DNA of 64,000 nt from JBBWZH01 sp035544115 (lineage in GTDB: Bacteria > Actinomycetota > Actinomycetes > Mycobacteriales > CADCTP01). The translations under genes were made by a program, and so were the position numbers. The DNA lies in NCBI GenBank assembly GCA_963714145.1, contig OY970235.1, positions 4,526,001 to 4,590,000 on the forward strand, in the 5' to 3' direction. Below the pieces are notes generated by a model. That model made no database searches. It was not told where the DNA came from and worked only from the letters and a program-made list of their open reading frames with translations. Each line of letters begins with the position of its first letter. Position 1 is the stretch's first letter. This document shows positions 42,142-50,550 of the stretch, one piece after another.

Positions 42142-42771
42142 TCAGAATCCGACGGCTTCGCGGAGCAGCAGGACGGTGGCCCGCCCGGGGTGGGGCTCCG
42201 CGTTCAGGATGAGAATGCGGTTGAGGGCACTGGGCTGCCCGTAGACCCCCATGGCGCGCTCGCTCTCCAGCGGGAGGCAGTGGTGCTCGGCGCGGTGCAG
42301 CGCTGCGCTCAGGTCGGGCACCACCTTCTGCGCCCCGACGACCCAGATCACGCTGGCCGCGGCGCCCGCGTAGCCAGGCAGCTGGCTTCCGCTGGCCGAG
42401 GCGGCCACCAGCGAGCCGGTTTCGGTCACCGCGGCGACGCTGCCCACGATGACGTCGGGGCAGGAGAGCATCGCCCAGATCTCGCGCATCTGGGTGCCGC
42501 GGTCCATGGTCGTGCCGCGGGACCTGACCGACTCGTACCGCCCGCTGTTGTTGATGTCCGCGTCTATGCCGGACAGGCGGAGGGTCTCGCTGGCCCCGGT
42601 GAACACGCTGGCGCCCGCGGGAATCAGCTCGTTGACCCGGCTGCGCGCGGCCGCGGTGTCATCGAGGATCTCGACGGTGAAATTGTGTGCCCGCAGCGCA
42701 GCACCCGCCCGCTCCAGCCGCTCCGCTGGCGCCGGGTCGGTGAACGAAGGGGTCGGAATCGAGGTCGTCAC
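42142..42771 (-). CDS. LUD-domain (LutC-like) protein
   Basis: This 209-residue protein of the LUD (lactate utilisation) fold shows PAGASVFTGASETLRLSGI, the conserved VGSVAAVTETGSLVAASASG segment and VWVVGAQKVVPDLSAAL. LutC-like proteins belong to the lactate-oxidising complex, but here no lutA or lutB is adjacent. A solitary LUD protein in actinomycetes has no established role. It converges with the transpeptidase gene and diverges from the sigma factor gene at 43004, suggesting a shared 230-base control region. Confidence 0.8.
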   Translation of the reverse strand: MTTSIPTPSFTDPAPAERLERAGAALRAHNFTVEILDDTAAARSRVNELIPAGASVFTGASETLRLSGIDADINNSGRYESVRSRGTTMDRGTQMREIWAMLSCPDVIVGSVAAVTETGSLVAASASGSQLPGYAGAAASVIWVVGAQKVVPDLSAALHRAEHHCLPLESERAMGVYGQPSALNRILILNAEPHPGRATVLLLREAVGF

Positions 42772-43003
42772 GGTGCCTCCTGGCTGGTCGGGTGGCAGGT
42801 CATCGCGAGCGGGTGGTGCCGTCCCGGGGAGCCGAGGTGGCTCCCGGCCGGGCCCGTCCCGCTCGCTGGCTGATGTGTTCGTCTCGTCCGGTACGACAAT
42901 CTGGGCCGACGGAATGTGAGGCCGGGCGCCGACCTCACGTTCCGGTGCGGTGTCTTGTCGAAGTGGTACGGGCAGCTGCTACCGAGGAGGGCCGGCGACA
43001 CCC

Positions 43004-43939
43004 ATGACCAACCAGTCCGGGCCAGGACCCGGCCGGCCCGATCCGGCCCTGAGCGTGATCATGAGCGAGCGGCGCCAGCTGATCAATCTCGCCTACCGGC
43101 TCCTCGGCTCGGTGGCCGAGGCCGAGGATGCCGTCCAGGAGACCTACGCCCGCTGGTACGCCATGTCCCCGCAGCAGCAGGAGGCCATCGACTCCCCCGG
43201 CGCCTGGCTCAGCAGGGTCGCCAGCCGCATCTGCCTCAACCTGCTCAGCTCAGCCCGGGCCCGGCGCGAGACCTACGTCGGCGAATGGATCCCCGAGCCG
43301 CTGCCCGAACGGACCGAGTGGATCACCGAGTGGTCCGGCGGCGCCACCATGGACCCGGCCGACCGGGTCACCCTCGACGAGTCGATCAACATGGCCTTCC
43401 TGGTCGTGCTCGAATCGATGACCCCGGCCGAGCGCGTCGCGTTCGTCCTGCACGACGTCTTCCGCTACCCCTTCGCCGAGGTGGCCGAGATCGTCGGCCG
43501 CAGCCCGGCGGCCTGCCGTCAACTGGCCTCCTCCGCCCGCCGCCGCATCCGCGCCGCGCGGGCTCGCACGCCCCCGACGGCCCGGCAGGCCGCCATCGTC
43601 AGGGACTTCAAGCTGGCCTGGGAAGCCAAGGACATCAACGCCCTCGTCGGCCTGCTCGACCCCGACGCCATAGCGATCGCCGACGGCGGCGGCCTGGCCA
43701 ACGCGGTGGCCGATGCGGTCCAGGGCGGCGAACTGATCGCGTCCAGCTGCGTCGGTCTCCTCGGGCGGACACCCGGCCTGAGGATCCTGGAGCGCACCGT
43801 CAACGGTCAGCCCGGCCTGGTGACTCAGCAGGATGGCGGCACCGTCGCGGTGCTGGCCTTCGACATCGTCGGCGATCGGATCAGGCACATCTGGGCGATA
43901 CTCAACCCCGAGAAGCTCCGGCCCTGGCTGACGGACTGA
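43004..43939 (+). CDS. ECF sigma factor of the SigJ/ECF41 type
   Basis: This 311-residue sigma factor has region 2 (LINLAYRLLGSVAEAEDAVQ, ETYARWYAM), region 4 (MTPAERVAFVLHDVFRYPFA, EVAEIVGRSPAACRQLASSA) and a C-terminal SnoaL/NTF2-like domain (FKLAWEAKDINALVGLLDPD). The latter controls activity in ECF41 factors in place of a separate anti-sigma protein. The ATG at 43004 follows GAGGAGG. ECF41 genes usually sit beside a carboxymuconolactone decarboxylase or oxidoreductase gene; here the divergent LUD gene holds that place. The secreted proteins downstream could be targets, but no promoter match was established. Confidence 0.92.
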   Translation: MTNQSGPGPGRPDPALSVIMSERRQLINLAYRLLGSVAEAEDAVQETYARWYAMSPQQQEAIDSPGAWLSRVASRICLNLLSSARARRETYVGEWIPEPLPERTEWITEWSGGATMDPADRVTLDESINMAFLVVLESMTPAERVAFVLHDVFRYPFAEVAEIVGRSPAACRQLASSARRRIRAARARTPPTARQAAIVRDFKLAWEAKDINALVGLLDPDAIAIADGGGLANAVADAVQGGELIASSCVGLLGRTPGLRILERTVNGQPGLVTQQDGGTVAVLAFDIVGDRIRHIWAILNPEKLRPWLTD

Positions 43940-44068
43940 CCCGCCTTCTGCTGGGGCCCAGCCCAGCCGAACGCGCCCAACGCGAAGGGACGCACCCCGC
44001 TCCCGATCGCCACCAGTGCCGGTTTCGACAAGACCATCGCGCTGCTGCGCGCTGCCGGAGCCCGCTGA
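43940..44068 (+). pseudogene. possible C-terminal gene remnant
   Basis: A coding-looking frame without a start ends at the TGA at 44066-44068. It contains KGRTPLPIATSAGFDKTIAL and LLRAAGAR with strong third-position GC. It looks like the tail of a lost gene. I do not recognise the family. The following 44069-44307 shows only GC-rich short inverted pieces. Confidence 0.3.
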
Positions 44069-44307
44069 ACCCGCACCCGGACCCGGGAGCCGACCGAGGG
44101 CCGAGCTGGTCCGGGCTTCGAGGTGCGGCCGGCCCGGGGACCGGGGCCGGCTGGTCCGGCTGACAAAGGCGGCTGATCCGCACCGGCCAGCTTGTCATCG
44201 GTCACGAAGACGTGAGCGGGGCCGGCTGTAAGGCTCCATGCGCTCGCCCGGCCGCACCCGGCCTGGTGCCGTCCGCCCCGCCGGGGCCGGTTGGAAGGAG
44301 CGCAAGT

Positions 44308-45102
44308 ATGCGAGCACGACTCAGCCGCCGCCTCGCCGCCGTGGCGGTGGCGGCCTCGATCGGCGCGGGGCTCACCGTGCAACCGGCCTACGCCGAGGTG
44401 CCGGCCACCCCGATCGTCAACCTCGGCTTCGCCGCGCTGAAACTCTTCAAGGGCCCCGCGGCGGGCGCCGACCTGGCGAAGGCCGTGGTGGAACTGATCA
44501 GGGCCGTCACCGCGGCCAAGGACCAGGTGCTCGTCCACCTCGACGCGCACGCCGCGGCCCGGGCGGTGGGCGAGGCCGAGGCGCTGTCCATCGAGATGCT
44601 CAGCTACAACACCATCGCCTCGGACGAGGACGTGCTGGCGATCTTCGTGATGGATGCCCTCCGAAGTGCTTCGCTGGACAAGGCCGAGCTCAACGCCACC
44701 ACCGACCCGCGGTCCGCGGACCAGATCGGGCAGGCGCTGAACGTCGCCTACCTCTACGTGATGTCGACCATCCGGGACGCGGGCTACAGCACCGCATCGG
44801 TCCGCACGGCGCTGCAGGCCTACATAGCGGCGAACGAGACGATCCTGCAGCGGCTGGCGCCCAGCTGCTCGTCGACCGTACAGCCGAGTACATCGGACTG
44901 GCTCGTCATCACCCGGCACACCTGCGCCGGGGCGGACGGTACGACGCTCGAGCGGTCCGACATGCGCAACATCGTGACCGGCCAGTGGATCACGCCGAAG
45001 GTCGACGTGGAGCAGCTGAGGCTCGAGGCCGGCGCCAACTCCAGTTGGAACACCGCCCGGGTGCTGCTGCCCGATCTGCGGGCGGAGCTGGCGGGGCTGT
45101 AG
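44308..45102 (+). CDS. secreted protein of unknown function (distant member of a three-gene group)
   Basis: This 264-residue exported protein has a signal peptide (MRARLSRRLAAVAVAASIGA, cleavage near QPAYAEV). The mature part is mostly helical (ALKLFKGPAAGADLAKAVVE). Two Cys frame a short C-terminal region (APSCSSTVQ and RHTCAGAD), as in the two following proteins. The ATG at 44308 follows GGAAGGAG. It has the same length and layout as the next two genes but only weak sequence similarity: all have VEL/VEA-type helices, an AARTE/AAKDQ-like stretch after about 65 residues, and a conserved ending of the form ARxxLPxLRAxL. No known domain was recognised. Confidence 0.7.
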   Translation: MRARLSRRLAAVAVAASIGAGLTVQPAYAEVPATPIVNLGFAALKLFKGPAAGADLAKAVVELIRAVTAAKDQVLVHLDAHAAARAVGEAEALSIEMLSYNTIASDEDVLAIFVMDALRSASLDKAELNATTDPRSADQIGQALNVAYLYVMSTIRDAGYSTASVRTALQAYIAANETILQRLAPSCSSTVQPSTSDWLVITRHTCAGADGTTLERSDMRNIVTGQWITPKVDVEQLRLEAGANSSWNTARVLLPDLRAELAGL

Positions 45103-45183
45103 CGCGGCGCCGGCCGGCGAAATGCGTCGACCGGCGGTGACCGACCAGCGGGGAAACCGACAACCCAGCCGGGAGGGCGGGAC

Positions 45184-45978
45184 ATGAGTGTGCGCGGGAA
45201 GTGGTCCGGGGTCAGACGTGGCCTGGTGGTGGTCACGGTGGCGGGTGCGGTGTGCCTGGCCGGCACCGGGACGCCGGCGCAGGCCGCGGCTCCGCGGGCG
45301 CGGCCGGACGCGGCGCCGACCGGGCCGGTCACGTCGGTGGTGGCGTTCGACTGGGTCAGTGCGGCCATCGCCGTGGTCGGTCTGCTGCGCAGTGGCGGCA
45401 ACTCCGACGCGGCGGTACGGCAGGTGATGGCCGCGGTCGAGGCCGCCAGGACCGAGATCATCAACCACGTCGACCTGCTCGCCAGCGCCGAGGTACAGGC
45501 CTGCGTGGAGGCCGCCACGATCGAGTTCGCGAACATCGACCTGCTGCCGCGGACGGTCCTCATCCTGTGGGCGCAGGAGGCCACCCGGTGCGCGACGCTG
45601 ACCACCGCGTTCGCCGGGGCGGTGGTGAGCAAACAGGCGGTGGACAACATCGGCTTCGTGGTCGGCTCGATCTACGCGATCGTGTTCGCCGCCCGCGCCC
45701 GGGCCGGCCTCACCGAAGGCATCAACCTCATCCTGCAGGACGAGATCACTGCGTACGAATGGGTGTACAGCAAGCTCGACTGGCCGGCGGCCGCTCCCGG
45801 TTCGTGTGTAGCGGTCCGGATCGAGAACCGCGTCGACCACTACACCTGCACCGCCTACAACGGCGATATCGGCATGGCCACCAACACCAGGGCGGCGTGG
45901 TCTATAGCGGCCCGCAACACGAGCTTCCGGATCGCCAGGGACGCGCTGCCGCCGCTGCGGGCCGCGCTGACCGGCTGA
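45184..45978 (+). CDS. secreted protein of unknown function (paralog pair, member 1)
   Basis: This 264-residue exported protein has a signal peptide ending near TPAQAAAP. Conserved blocks shared with the next gene are SVVAFDWVSAAIAVVGLLRS, SDAAVRQVMAAVEAARTEII, CVEAATIEFANIDLLPRT, VFAARARAGLTEGINLILQD and YTCTAYNGDIG. Four Cys in the mature part (in QACVEA, TRCATL, GSCVAV and YTCTAY) could form two disulfides. It starts about 80 bases after the previous gene with GGGAGGGCGG upstream. No function is recognised. Helical heptad-like spacing suggests a bundle. Confidence 0.75.
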   Translation: MSVRGKWSGVRRGLVVVTVAGAVCLAGTGTPAQAAAPRARPDAAPTGPVTSVVAFDWVSAAIAVVGLLRSGGNSDAAVRQVMAAVEAARTEIINHVDLLASAEVQACVEAATIEFANIDLLPRTVLILWAQEATRCATLTTAFAGAVVSKQAVDNIGFVVGSIYAIVFAARARAGLTEGINLILQDEITAYEWVYSKLDWPAAAPGSCVAVRIENRVDHYTCTAYNGDIGMATNTRAAWSIAARNTSFRIARDALPPLRAALTG

Positions 45979-46107
45979 CCGGCTGACCGGCGTCCGGCGT
46001 CCGGCGTCGGCGGATCGTGGTGGTCGCTCGCAGCCACCCCGGTCCGCCGGGGCCGGCCACCGCGACGGGCAGCAGAAACCGTACAACTCGAGATGGGAGC
46101 GCCGGAC

Positions 46108-46881
46108 GTGCGAACCAGAAGGTGGTCCAGGGCGGGACGCAGTCTCGTCGCAGTGGCACTGACGACCACGCTGTGCGTGGCCGGCACCGCCGCGCCGGCG
46201 CAGGCCGGCGGTCAGCCGCAGCGCCCCCCGGAGGCGACCACCTCGGTCGTGGCCTTCGACTGGATCGGCGCCGCCATCGCCGTGATCGGCCTGCTGCGCG
46301 GTGGCGGCAGCTCCGATGCGGCGGTGCGGCAGGTGATGGCCGCCGTCGAGGCCGCCAAGACCGAGATCATCAACCACACCGACCTGATCGCGAGCGCCGA
46401 GGTGCAGGCGTGCGTGGAGGCCAACACCATCGAGTTCGCGAACATCGACTTCCTGCCGCGGACGCCGCTGATCCTGTGGGCGCAGTCGGCCACCCAGTGC
46501 GCGACGCTGGCCACGGCGTTCGGCCGGGCCGTGCAGAGCCCGCAAGCGGCCGACAACATCGGCTTCCTGGTCGGCTCGATCTTCGCGATCGTGTTCGCCG
46601 CCCGCGCCCGGGCCGGCCTCCCCGAAGGCATCAACCTCATCCTGCAGGACGAGATCAGCGCGTACCAGGCGGTGCTCGCCAAGATCGGCCCGCCACCCGG
46701 CGCCTGCGTCCCGTTCCGGATCCAGGGCCAGATCGAGTACTACACCTGCACCGCCTTCAACGGCGACACCGGCCGCGCCTACCCGGCGTCGGCGGCGTGG
46801 GCGATCGCCGCCCGCAACACCAGCTGGTCGATCGCCCAGGCCGCGCTGCCGCAGCTGATCGCCACCCTGAACGGAGGCTAG
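46108..46881 (+). CDS. secreted protein of unknown function (paralog pair, member 2)
   Basis: This 257-residue exported paralog of the preceding gene has a signal peptide ending near APAQAGGQ. The same blocks recur almost unchanged: TSVVAFDWIGAAIAVIGLLR, SSDAAVRQVMAAVEAAKTEI, LVGSIFAIVFAARARAGLPE and YYTCTAFNGDTG, with the four Cys in the same places. The GTG at 46108 has GGGAG eight bases upstream; an ATG at 46093 is an alternative. The strong protein similarity next to a weaker first member points to duplication followed by divergence. Confidence 0.75.
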   Translation: MRTRRWSRAGRSLVAVALTTTLCVAGTAAPAQAGGQPQRPPEATTSVVAFDWIGAAIAVIGLLRGGGSSDAAVRQVMAAVEAAKTEIINHTDLIASAEVQACVEANTIEFANIDFLPRTPLILWAQSATQCATLATAFGRAVQSPQAADNIGFLVGSIFAIVFAARARAGLPEGINLILQDEISAYQAVLAKIGPPPGACVPFRIQGQIEYYTCTAFNGDTGRAYPASAAWAIAARNTSWSIAQAALPQLIATLNGG

Positions 46882-46977
46882 GGCGTACCTCGCATTTACC
46901 CCCAAGGCATCCCGAGGCGGCCGCTTGTTCGTCATACTCATCGCGGACGGGGCGAACATGCCGCGGAGGACGACGGG

Positions 46978-48171
46978 ATGGCCGCACTCTTTCGGAAGCT
47001 CAGCCGCCGGGTGGGCGCCAACGCCCAGCACGCCGTCGACCTCTACCTCGCGGAGCTGCCGGACTTCAGCCGCGTGACGACGGACGCCCGGGGCCGGGCC
47101 CAGATGCTGGAGTTCGCGGTGCTGCTGCGGCAGCGCACCGCGGACCTCGCGGACGCCGGCCAGCCGTTCGGCCCGGCCGACCTGGCGCACATGGCGTCGG
47201 TCGGCCGGGACCGCGGCGAGCGCGGCGTGCCGCTCTCCTCGCAGCGCCGCGTGCTCGGCCTGCACGCCACGCTCACCCTGCGGGAGGCGTACGAGGCGGC
47301 CGGTCCGCAGGACCTCGACGACGTGATGCGCCTGCTCGGCTGGCTCCCGCCGAACGGGACCGCGGCCCAGAACGCCTACACCGGCGGCTTCCTCGACGGG
47401 CAGCGGTCCGTCCTGCCGGAGACCAGCCGGGTCGAGCAGCTCGCCCAACTGCTGCTCGCCGACGACCCGGCGGCCGGCCAGCTCGCCCGCAGCCTGGGCA
47501 TGCCGGCGCCGGACCGCTACCTCGTCACGGTGGTCCAGATCCGGACCGACCGCCCGAACCCGCCCCTGCCGGCCCCGCACCGGGTCGTGGAGACGCTGCT
47601 GGAGCGCGGCCGGATCCCGATCAGCTGCCTGGCCGACCACGAGGTCGTCGGGCTCGTCCCCGACCTCAGCTCGGACGAGCCGGGCCGGGCCAGCGACCGG
47701 GCGCTCGCCCTGGCCGGGGACTGCGCCGAGGTCCTCGGCCTGCCCTGCTCGGTCGGCACCGCCACCGGCCGGGCCGGTGCCCTCGCCGAGGCGGTCACCC
47801 TCGCCCGGCGGGTCTGCCGCTCCGCCCCGCCACAGGCCACCGTGCGGCACCTGCACTCGGTCACCGACCTCTTCGCCGAGCTCGGCGCCGAGCAGATCCC
47901 GCAGGTCGACCAGTGGCTCGGTGAGCTGGTCCGGCGCCTCCGCACCGGACCCGACCTGCTCGCCACCCTCGACGCGTACTACCTCAGCAACATGAGCCGC
48001 CCGCGCGCCGCGGCCGCCCTGCGCGTCCACCCGCGGACCTTGGACTACCGGCTGCGGCGGGCGCACGAGCTCACCGGCATCGACCCGCATTCGGTGCACG
48101 GGATCCGGGTGCTCAGCACCGCCGCGGCCCGGTCCCGGGACGGCACCGCCCCGCTGGGCCACCCCCGCTAG
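46978..48171 (+). CDS. PucR/CdaR-type helix-turn-helix regulator
   Basis: This 397-residue regulator has a C-terminal PucR-type helix-turn-helix (DLLATLDAYYLSNMSRPRAA, AALRVHPRTLDYRLRRAHEL), a central GGDEF-like region (CSVGTATGRAGALAEAVTLA) and an N-terminal helical sensor domain. PucR/CdaR proteins respond to small metabolites and usually control neighbouring genes. It lies 96 bases after the last secreted protein gene, in the same direction. It may regulate them, but its own start has a good ribosome-binding site (GCGGAGGACGACGGG). Confidence 0.85.
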   Translation: MAALFRKLSRRVGANAQHAVDLYLAELPDFSRVTTDARGRAQMLEFAVLLRQRTADLADAGQPFGPADLAHMASVGRDRGERGVPLSSQRRVLGLHATLTLREAYEAAGPQDLDDVMRLLGWLPPNGTAAQNAYTGGFLDGQRSVLPETSRVEQLAQLLLADDPAAGQLARSLGMPAPDRYLVTVVQIRTDRPNPPLPAPHRVVETLLERGRIPISCLADHEVVGLVPDLSSDEPGRASDRALALAGDCAEVLGLPCSVGTATGRAGALAEAVTLARRVCRSAPPQATVRHLHSVTDLFAELGAEQIPQVDQWLGELVRRLRTGPDLLATLDAYYLSNMSRPRAAAALRVHPRTLDYRLRRAHELTGIDPHSVHGIRVLSTAAARSRDGTAPLGHPR

Positions 48172-48199
48172 ACCACCCGCCCGGCCGCCGGCGCCGCCT

Positions 48200-48219
48200 C
48201 GCCGGCCGCCCGGCCGGCG
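48200..48219. terminator. bidirectional hairpin
   Basis: CGCCGGCC-GCCC-GGCCGGCG forms a perfect 8-base stem between the converging pucR-type and comB-type genes. Further GC-rich inverted pieces flank it. Confidence 0.5.
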
Positions 48220-48238
48220 GTTGGCCAGCGGCCGGCGG

Positions 48239-49036
48239 TCAGCTCGGCCGGTGGTCCGGCCGGGCGGCGGTGAACCGGCGGCCGGTGCGGTCCGCGGCAC
48301 GCACCGGGACCGCGTCGGTCACGTCAACCTCAGCCGCGAGCCGGACATCCGCGGCGAAGCCGGTGGCGACCAGTTCGCGGGCGCTGACCACCTCCGCTGG
48401 TAGTCCACCGGCCGCCGCGAACGCCGCGCCGGCGGCCGCCGCCTCCGGTGAGCCGGGCAGCCCCAGCGCGGCCAGTTCGACGCAGATCCCGCCGGCCCCG
48501 AGCAGGTCCTCCAGGCACGGCCGCAGACCCTCTTCCCCGGAGACCGAGGACCACTGCTCGCCGCAGGCCACGACGGTCACCCGCCGGCCCGGGTCGGCTC
48601 GCAGCCGGTCGGCCACCAGTCGGGCCACCGCCCGCCGATTCCGCAGGCAGCCGACGGCCAGGAAGGGCGCACCCTCGGCGGCCGAGACCACCAGCGCCCC
48701 GTTCAGCGAGGTGAACAGGGCCGCCGGCACCACGCCGACGTCCACCAGGCTCGCCGGGGACAACGAGAACCGACCGGGCGCGGCCGCCCGCTGTTGCACC
48801 GCCGCGACCGCTCCCAGCGCGGCCGCGACCGCCTCCCGGCCGCCGCGGGCAGCCAGTTCCGGGCCGGAGTAGACGTAGCAGTCGATCGAACGTTCCGCGG
48901 CCATGGTCAGCGTCGTGGAAAACGACAACACATCCACGATCACCACATCGTCCCCCCGGGCCGCCGCCAGCCGGGCACCCACGTGCCCCCACTCCACGTG
49001 CACCCGGGCCACCGGCCACGGATCGAACGCGACCAA
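48239..49036 (-). CDS. 2-phosphosulfolactate phosphatase family protein (ComB-like)
   Basis: This 265-residue protein matches the ComB family: VEWGHVGARLAA near the N-terminus, the strand VVIVDVLSFSTTLTMAAERS, SLSPASLVDV, LFTSLNGALVVSAAEGA and VVACGEQWSS. ComB removes phosphate from 2-phosphosulfolactate in coenzyme M synthesis, but most bacterial homologues lack that pathway and have unknown roles. The start is uncertain: TTG at 49036 gives the full family N-terminus but has no clear ribosome-binding site. The other flank holds a decayed SnoaL-like fragment. Confidence 0.82.
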   Translation of the reverse strand: MVAFDPWPVARVHVEWGHVGARLAAARGDDVVIVDVLSFSTTLTMAAERSIDCYVYSGPELAARGGREAVAAALGAVAAVQQRAAAPGRFSLSPASLVDVGVVPAALFTSLNGALVVSAAEGAPFLAVGCLRNRRAVARLVADRLRADPGRRVTVVACGEQWSSVSGEEGLRPCLEDLLGAGGICVELAALGLPGSPEAAAAGAAFAAAGGLPAEVVSARELVATGFAADVRLAAEVDVTDAVPVRAADRTGRRFTAARPDHRPS

Positions 49037-49049
49037 ACGCGCTGTCGGC

Positions 49050-49151
49050 TCAGCGATAATCGTTCTCCTTGAGTACGGTCACCCAGGCACGGCGTTCGGC
49101 GATCTTGCCGTCGCGCATGACGAATACCTCAGCCATGGACATGTGATTGCC
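49050..49151 (-). pseudogene. C-terminal remnant of a SnoaL/NTF2-like gene
   Basis: A leftward frame ending at the TGA at 49050-49052 encodes MAEVFVMRDGKIAERRAWVT and then VLKENDYR, the typical C-terminus of SnoaL-like/NTF2 proteins. The same frame has a stop just upstream of 49151, and no start or N-terminal part is present. It is best read as the remnant of a deleted gene. The rest of 49152-49315 shows nothing. Confidence 0.55.
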
Positions 49152-49315
49152 AGCTGCTTCGGATCAGCGGTCAGCCTGCCGACTGGTTGTGCCTGGCCGG
49201 GCATGCTGGGCCGCTCCTGTCCGGACCGCTCCGTTCGAAGCCTGGCCGGGCACCAGCCGTAGCTCAAGTAGACGAGTAGCCGCCTGAGGGGTGCCGCTCG
49301 TCCGAGGGTCGGGTG

Positions 49316-49687
49316 CTACCCGACGATCAGGTGTTCCTCGGTGATCCAGATCGGCGAGCGGTCGAGGTCGACGAACTCCCGCTCGTCCGCCACCAGCTCG
49401 GCGCCGATGGCCTGCCCCTGCTCGGTTGTCAGGACGCCCGCCACCGCCTCGACGCTGTCGAAGTAGATCTCGGCCACGCCGTCGAACGGCTCGGGATCCA
49501 GGCTGCGGACGGCGCGCAGCGGCCCGTCCAGCACGGTCGCCACCGTGTGCGACTGCACGTACCGCCGGATTCCCAGCGCCTCCGCGTGCCGCCGCACGAG
49601 CGGGGCGTGCCGTTCGAGCCAGTAGGTGTGGAACTCCTCCACCGACAGGTCCTTGCGCCGTCGCAGCGCGAACGTCACCTTGATCAT
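49316..49687 (-). CDS. EthD-domain (dimeric alpha-beta barrel) protein
   Basis: This 123-residue protein has the EthD/ferredoxin-like barrel pattern: MIKVTFALRRRKDLSVEEFH, YWLERHAPLVRRHAEALGIR and VAEIYFDSVEAVAGVLTTEQ. EthD-type proteins accompany P450s or polyketide tailoring enzymes, but single copies are common. The ATG at 49687 is preceded by AAGGAG with six bases between, which excludes the ATG at 49693 that abuts the site. The 196 bases to the next gene show no further feature. Confidence 0.8.
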   Translation of the reverse strand: MIKVTFALRRRKDLSVEEFHTYWLERHAPLVRRHAEALGIRRYVQSHTVATVLDGPLRAVRSLDPEPFDGVAEIYFDSVEAVAGVLTTEQGQAIGAELVADEREFVDLDRSPIWITEEHLIVG

Positions 49688-49883
49688 GGCCATCTCCTTG
49701 TCGGACCGCACCTCGGCGCGACCCGGTACGCCATCCGATGAGCGTGACGCCAGGTTGCCTAGACAGGGCAGGTCAGGGACGAAGGTCGACCGGCTCAGCG
49801 CCGGACAGATGCTATCGACATTTCCACCCATCGGAGCAGCGCGCGGACGTGTCAGTCGCAGACCGGGTGGGCGGGTGACCCGG

Positions 49884-50480
49884 CTACCTGGGTGGCACGC
49901 CGACGAGCTTGGTGAGGAGGCGGTCGACCTGTTCGGCTAGCGGTGGCCAGGGGTGGTCCGGCTGGTTGAGGCGCATCGAGACGGCGCCGTGGATGGCGAC
50001 GCGGAGGTCGAGCGCGACGGCGGCGGGGTCGTCGGTGGGTATCGCGCCGGCACGCATGCAGCGGGCTACCGCCTCGGTGGTCCGGTCGAGCAGTTGCTGC
50101 TTGAACGGCATTCGGGCGCGCCGGCCCAGCGTGCTCTCATGCAGCACCTTGTACAGCCCGGCGTGCTCGTAGGCCCAGGTGCCGAGCAGCAGGGTGCGCG
50201 CGCGCAGCGCGGCGACCGGGTCGCCGGCGGCGACATCGGCGGCCGCGTCGGCGGCGGTGACCAGGTCGCGGTGGCAGCGCTCCAGCGCGGCGAGCACGAG
50301 CGCGTCCCGGTCGGCGAAGTGCGGGTACACCGAGGTCGCCGCGGTGCCGACAGCGCGGGCGACCGCGCGCATCGACAGGGCCTGGTCGTCGCCGAGTTGG
50401 TCGAGCAGAGCCAGCGCCGCGGTCAGGATCTCCGCGCGGAGCCGGTCGCCCTGACCGCGGGGATTGCGTTCTCGGCGCAC
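49884..50480 (-). CDS. TetR-family transcriptional regulator
   Basis: This 198-residue repressor has the N-terminal TetR helix-turn-helix (RLRAEILTAALALLDQLGDD, then MRAVARAVGTAATSVYPHFA). The C-terminal ligand-binding domain is of the TetR_C_13-like class (GTWAYEHAGLYKVLHESTLG). The GTG at 50480 is the start. It diverges from the SnoaL-like gene at 50551, and a 24-base imperfect palindrome lies midway between the two starts, which is the classic layout of an autoregulated TetR pair. Confidence 0.9.
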   Translation of the reverse strand: MRRERNPRGQGDRLRAEILTAALALLDQLGDDQALSMRAVARAVGTAATSVYPHFADRDALVLAALERCHRDLVTAADAAADVAAGDPVAALRARTLLLGTWAYEHAGLYKVLHESTLGRRARMPFKQQLLDRTTEAVARCMRAGAIPTDDPAAVALDLRVAIHGAVSMRLNQPDHPWPPLAEQVDRLLTKLVGVPPR

Positions 50481-50504
50481 GGCCGGAATGCTACCCGTAC
50501 ATTC

Positions 50505-50528
50505 GTAGCGCTACGCGTGTAGCGTTAC
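50505..50528. promoter_or_regulatory. TetR-type operator
   Basis: A 24-base imperfect palindrome (GTAGCGCTACGC, then GTGTAGCGTTAC; 20 of 24 positions symmetric) sits between the divergent tetR and snoaL-like genes, 24 and 22 bases from their starts. Binding by the adjacent regulator is inferred. Confidence 0.65.
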
Positions 50529-50550
50529 TCGTACGGTCGGAGGCAGTTCG

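Noticed and set aside
43825..48300. Very long leftward open frame (about 1490 codons) antisense to the secreted protein and PucR-type genes
   Set aside because: It is a shadow of GC-rich genes on the plus strand. Its composition is Arg/Gly/Pro-rich without domains, and the opposite strand has signal peptides and recognisable motifs.
48239..49036. Assigning coenzyme M biosynthesis to the ComB-like gene
   Set aside because: No other coenzyme M genes are present, and bacterial ComB-family proteins mostly lack this pathway.
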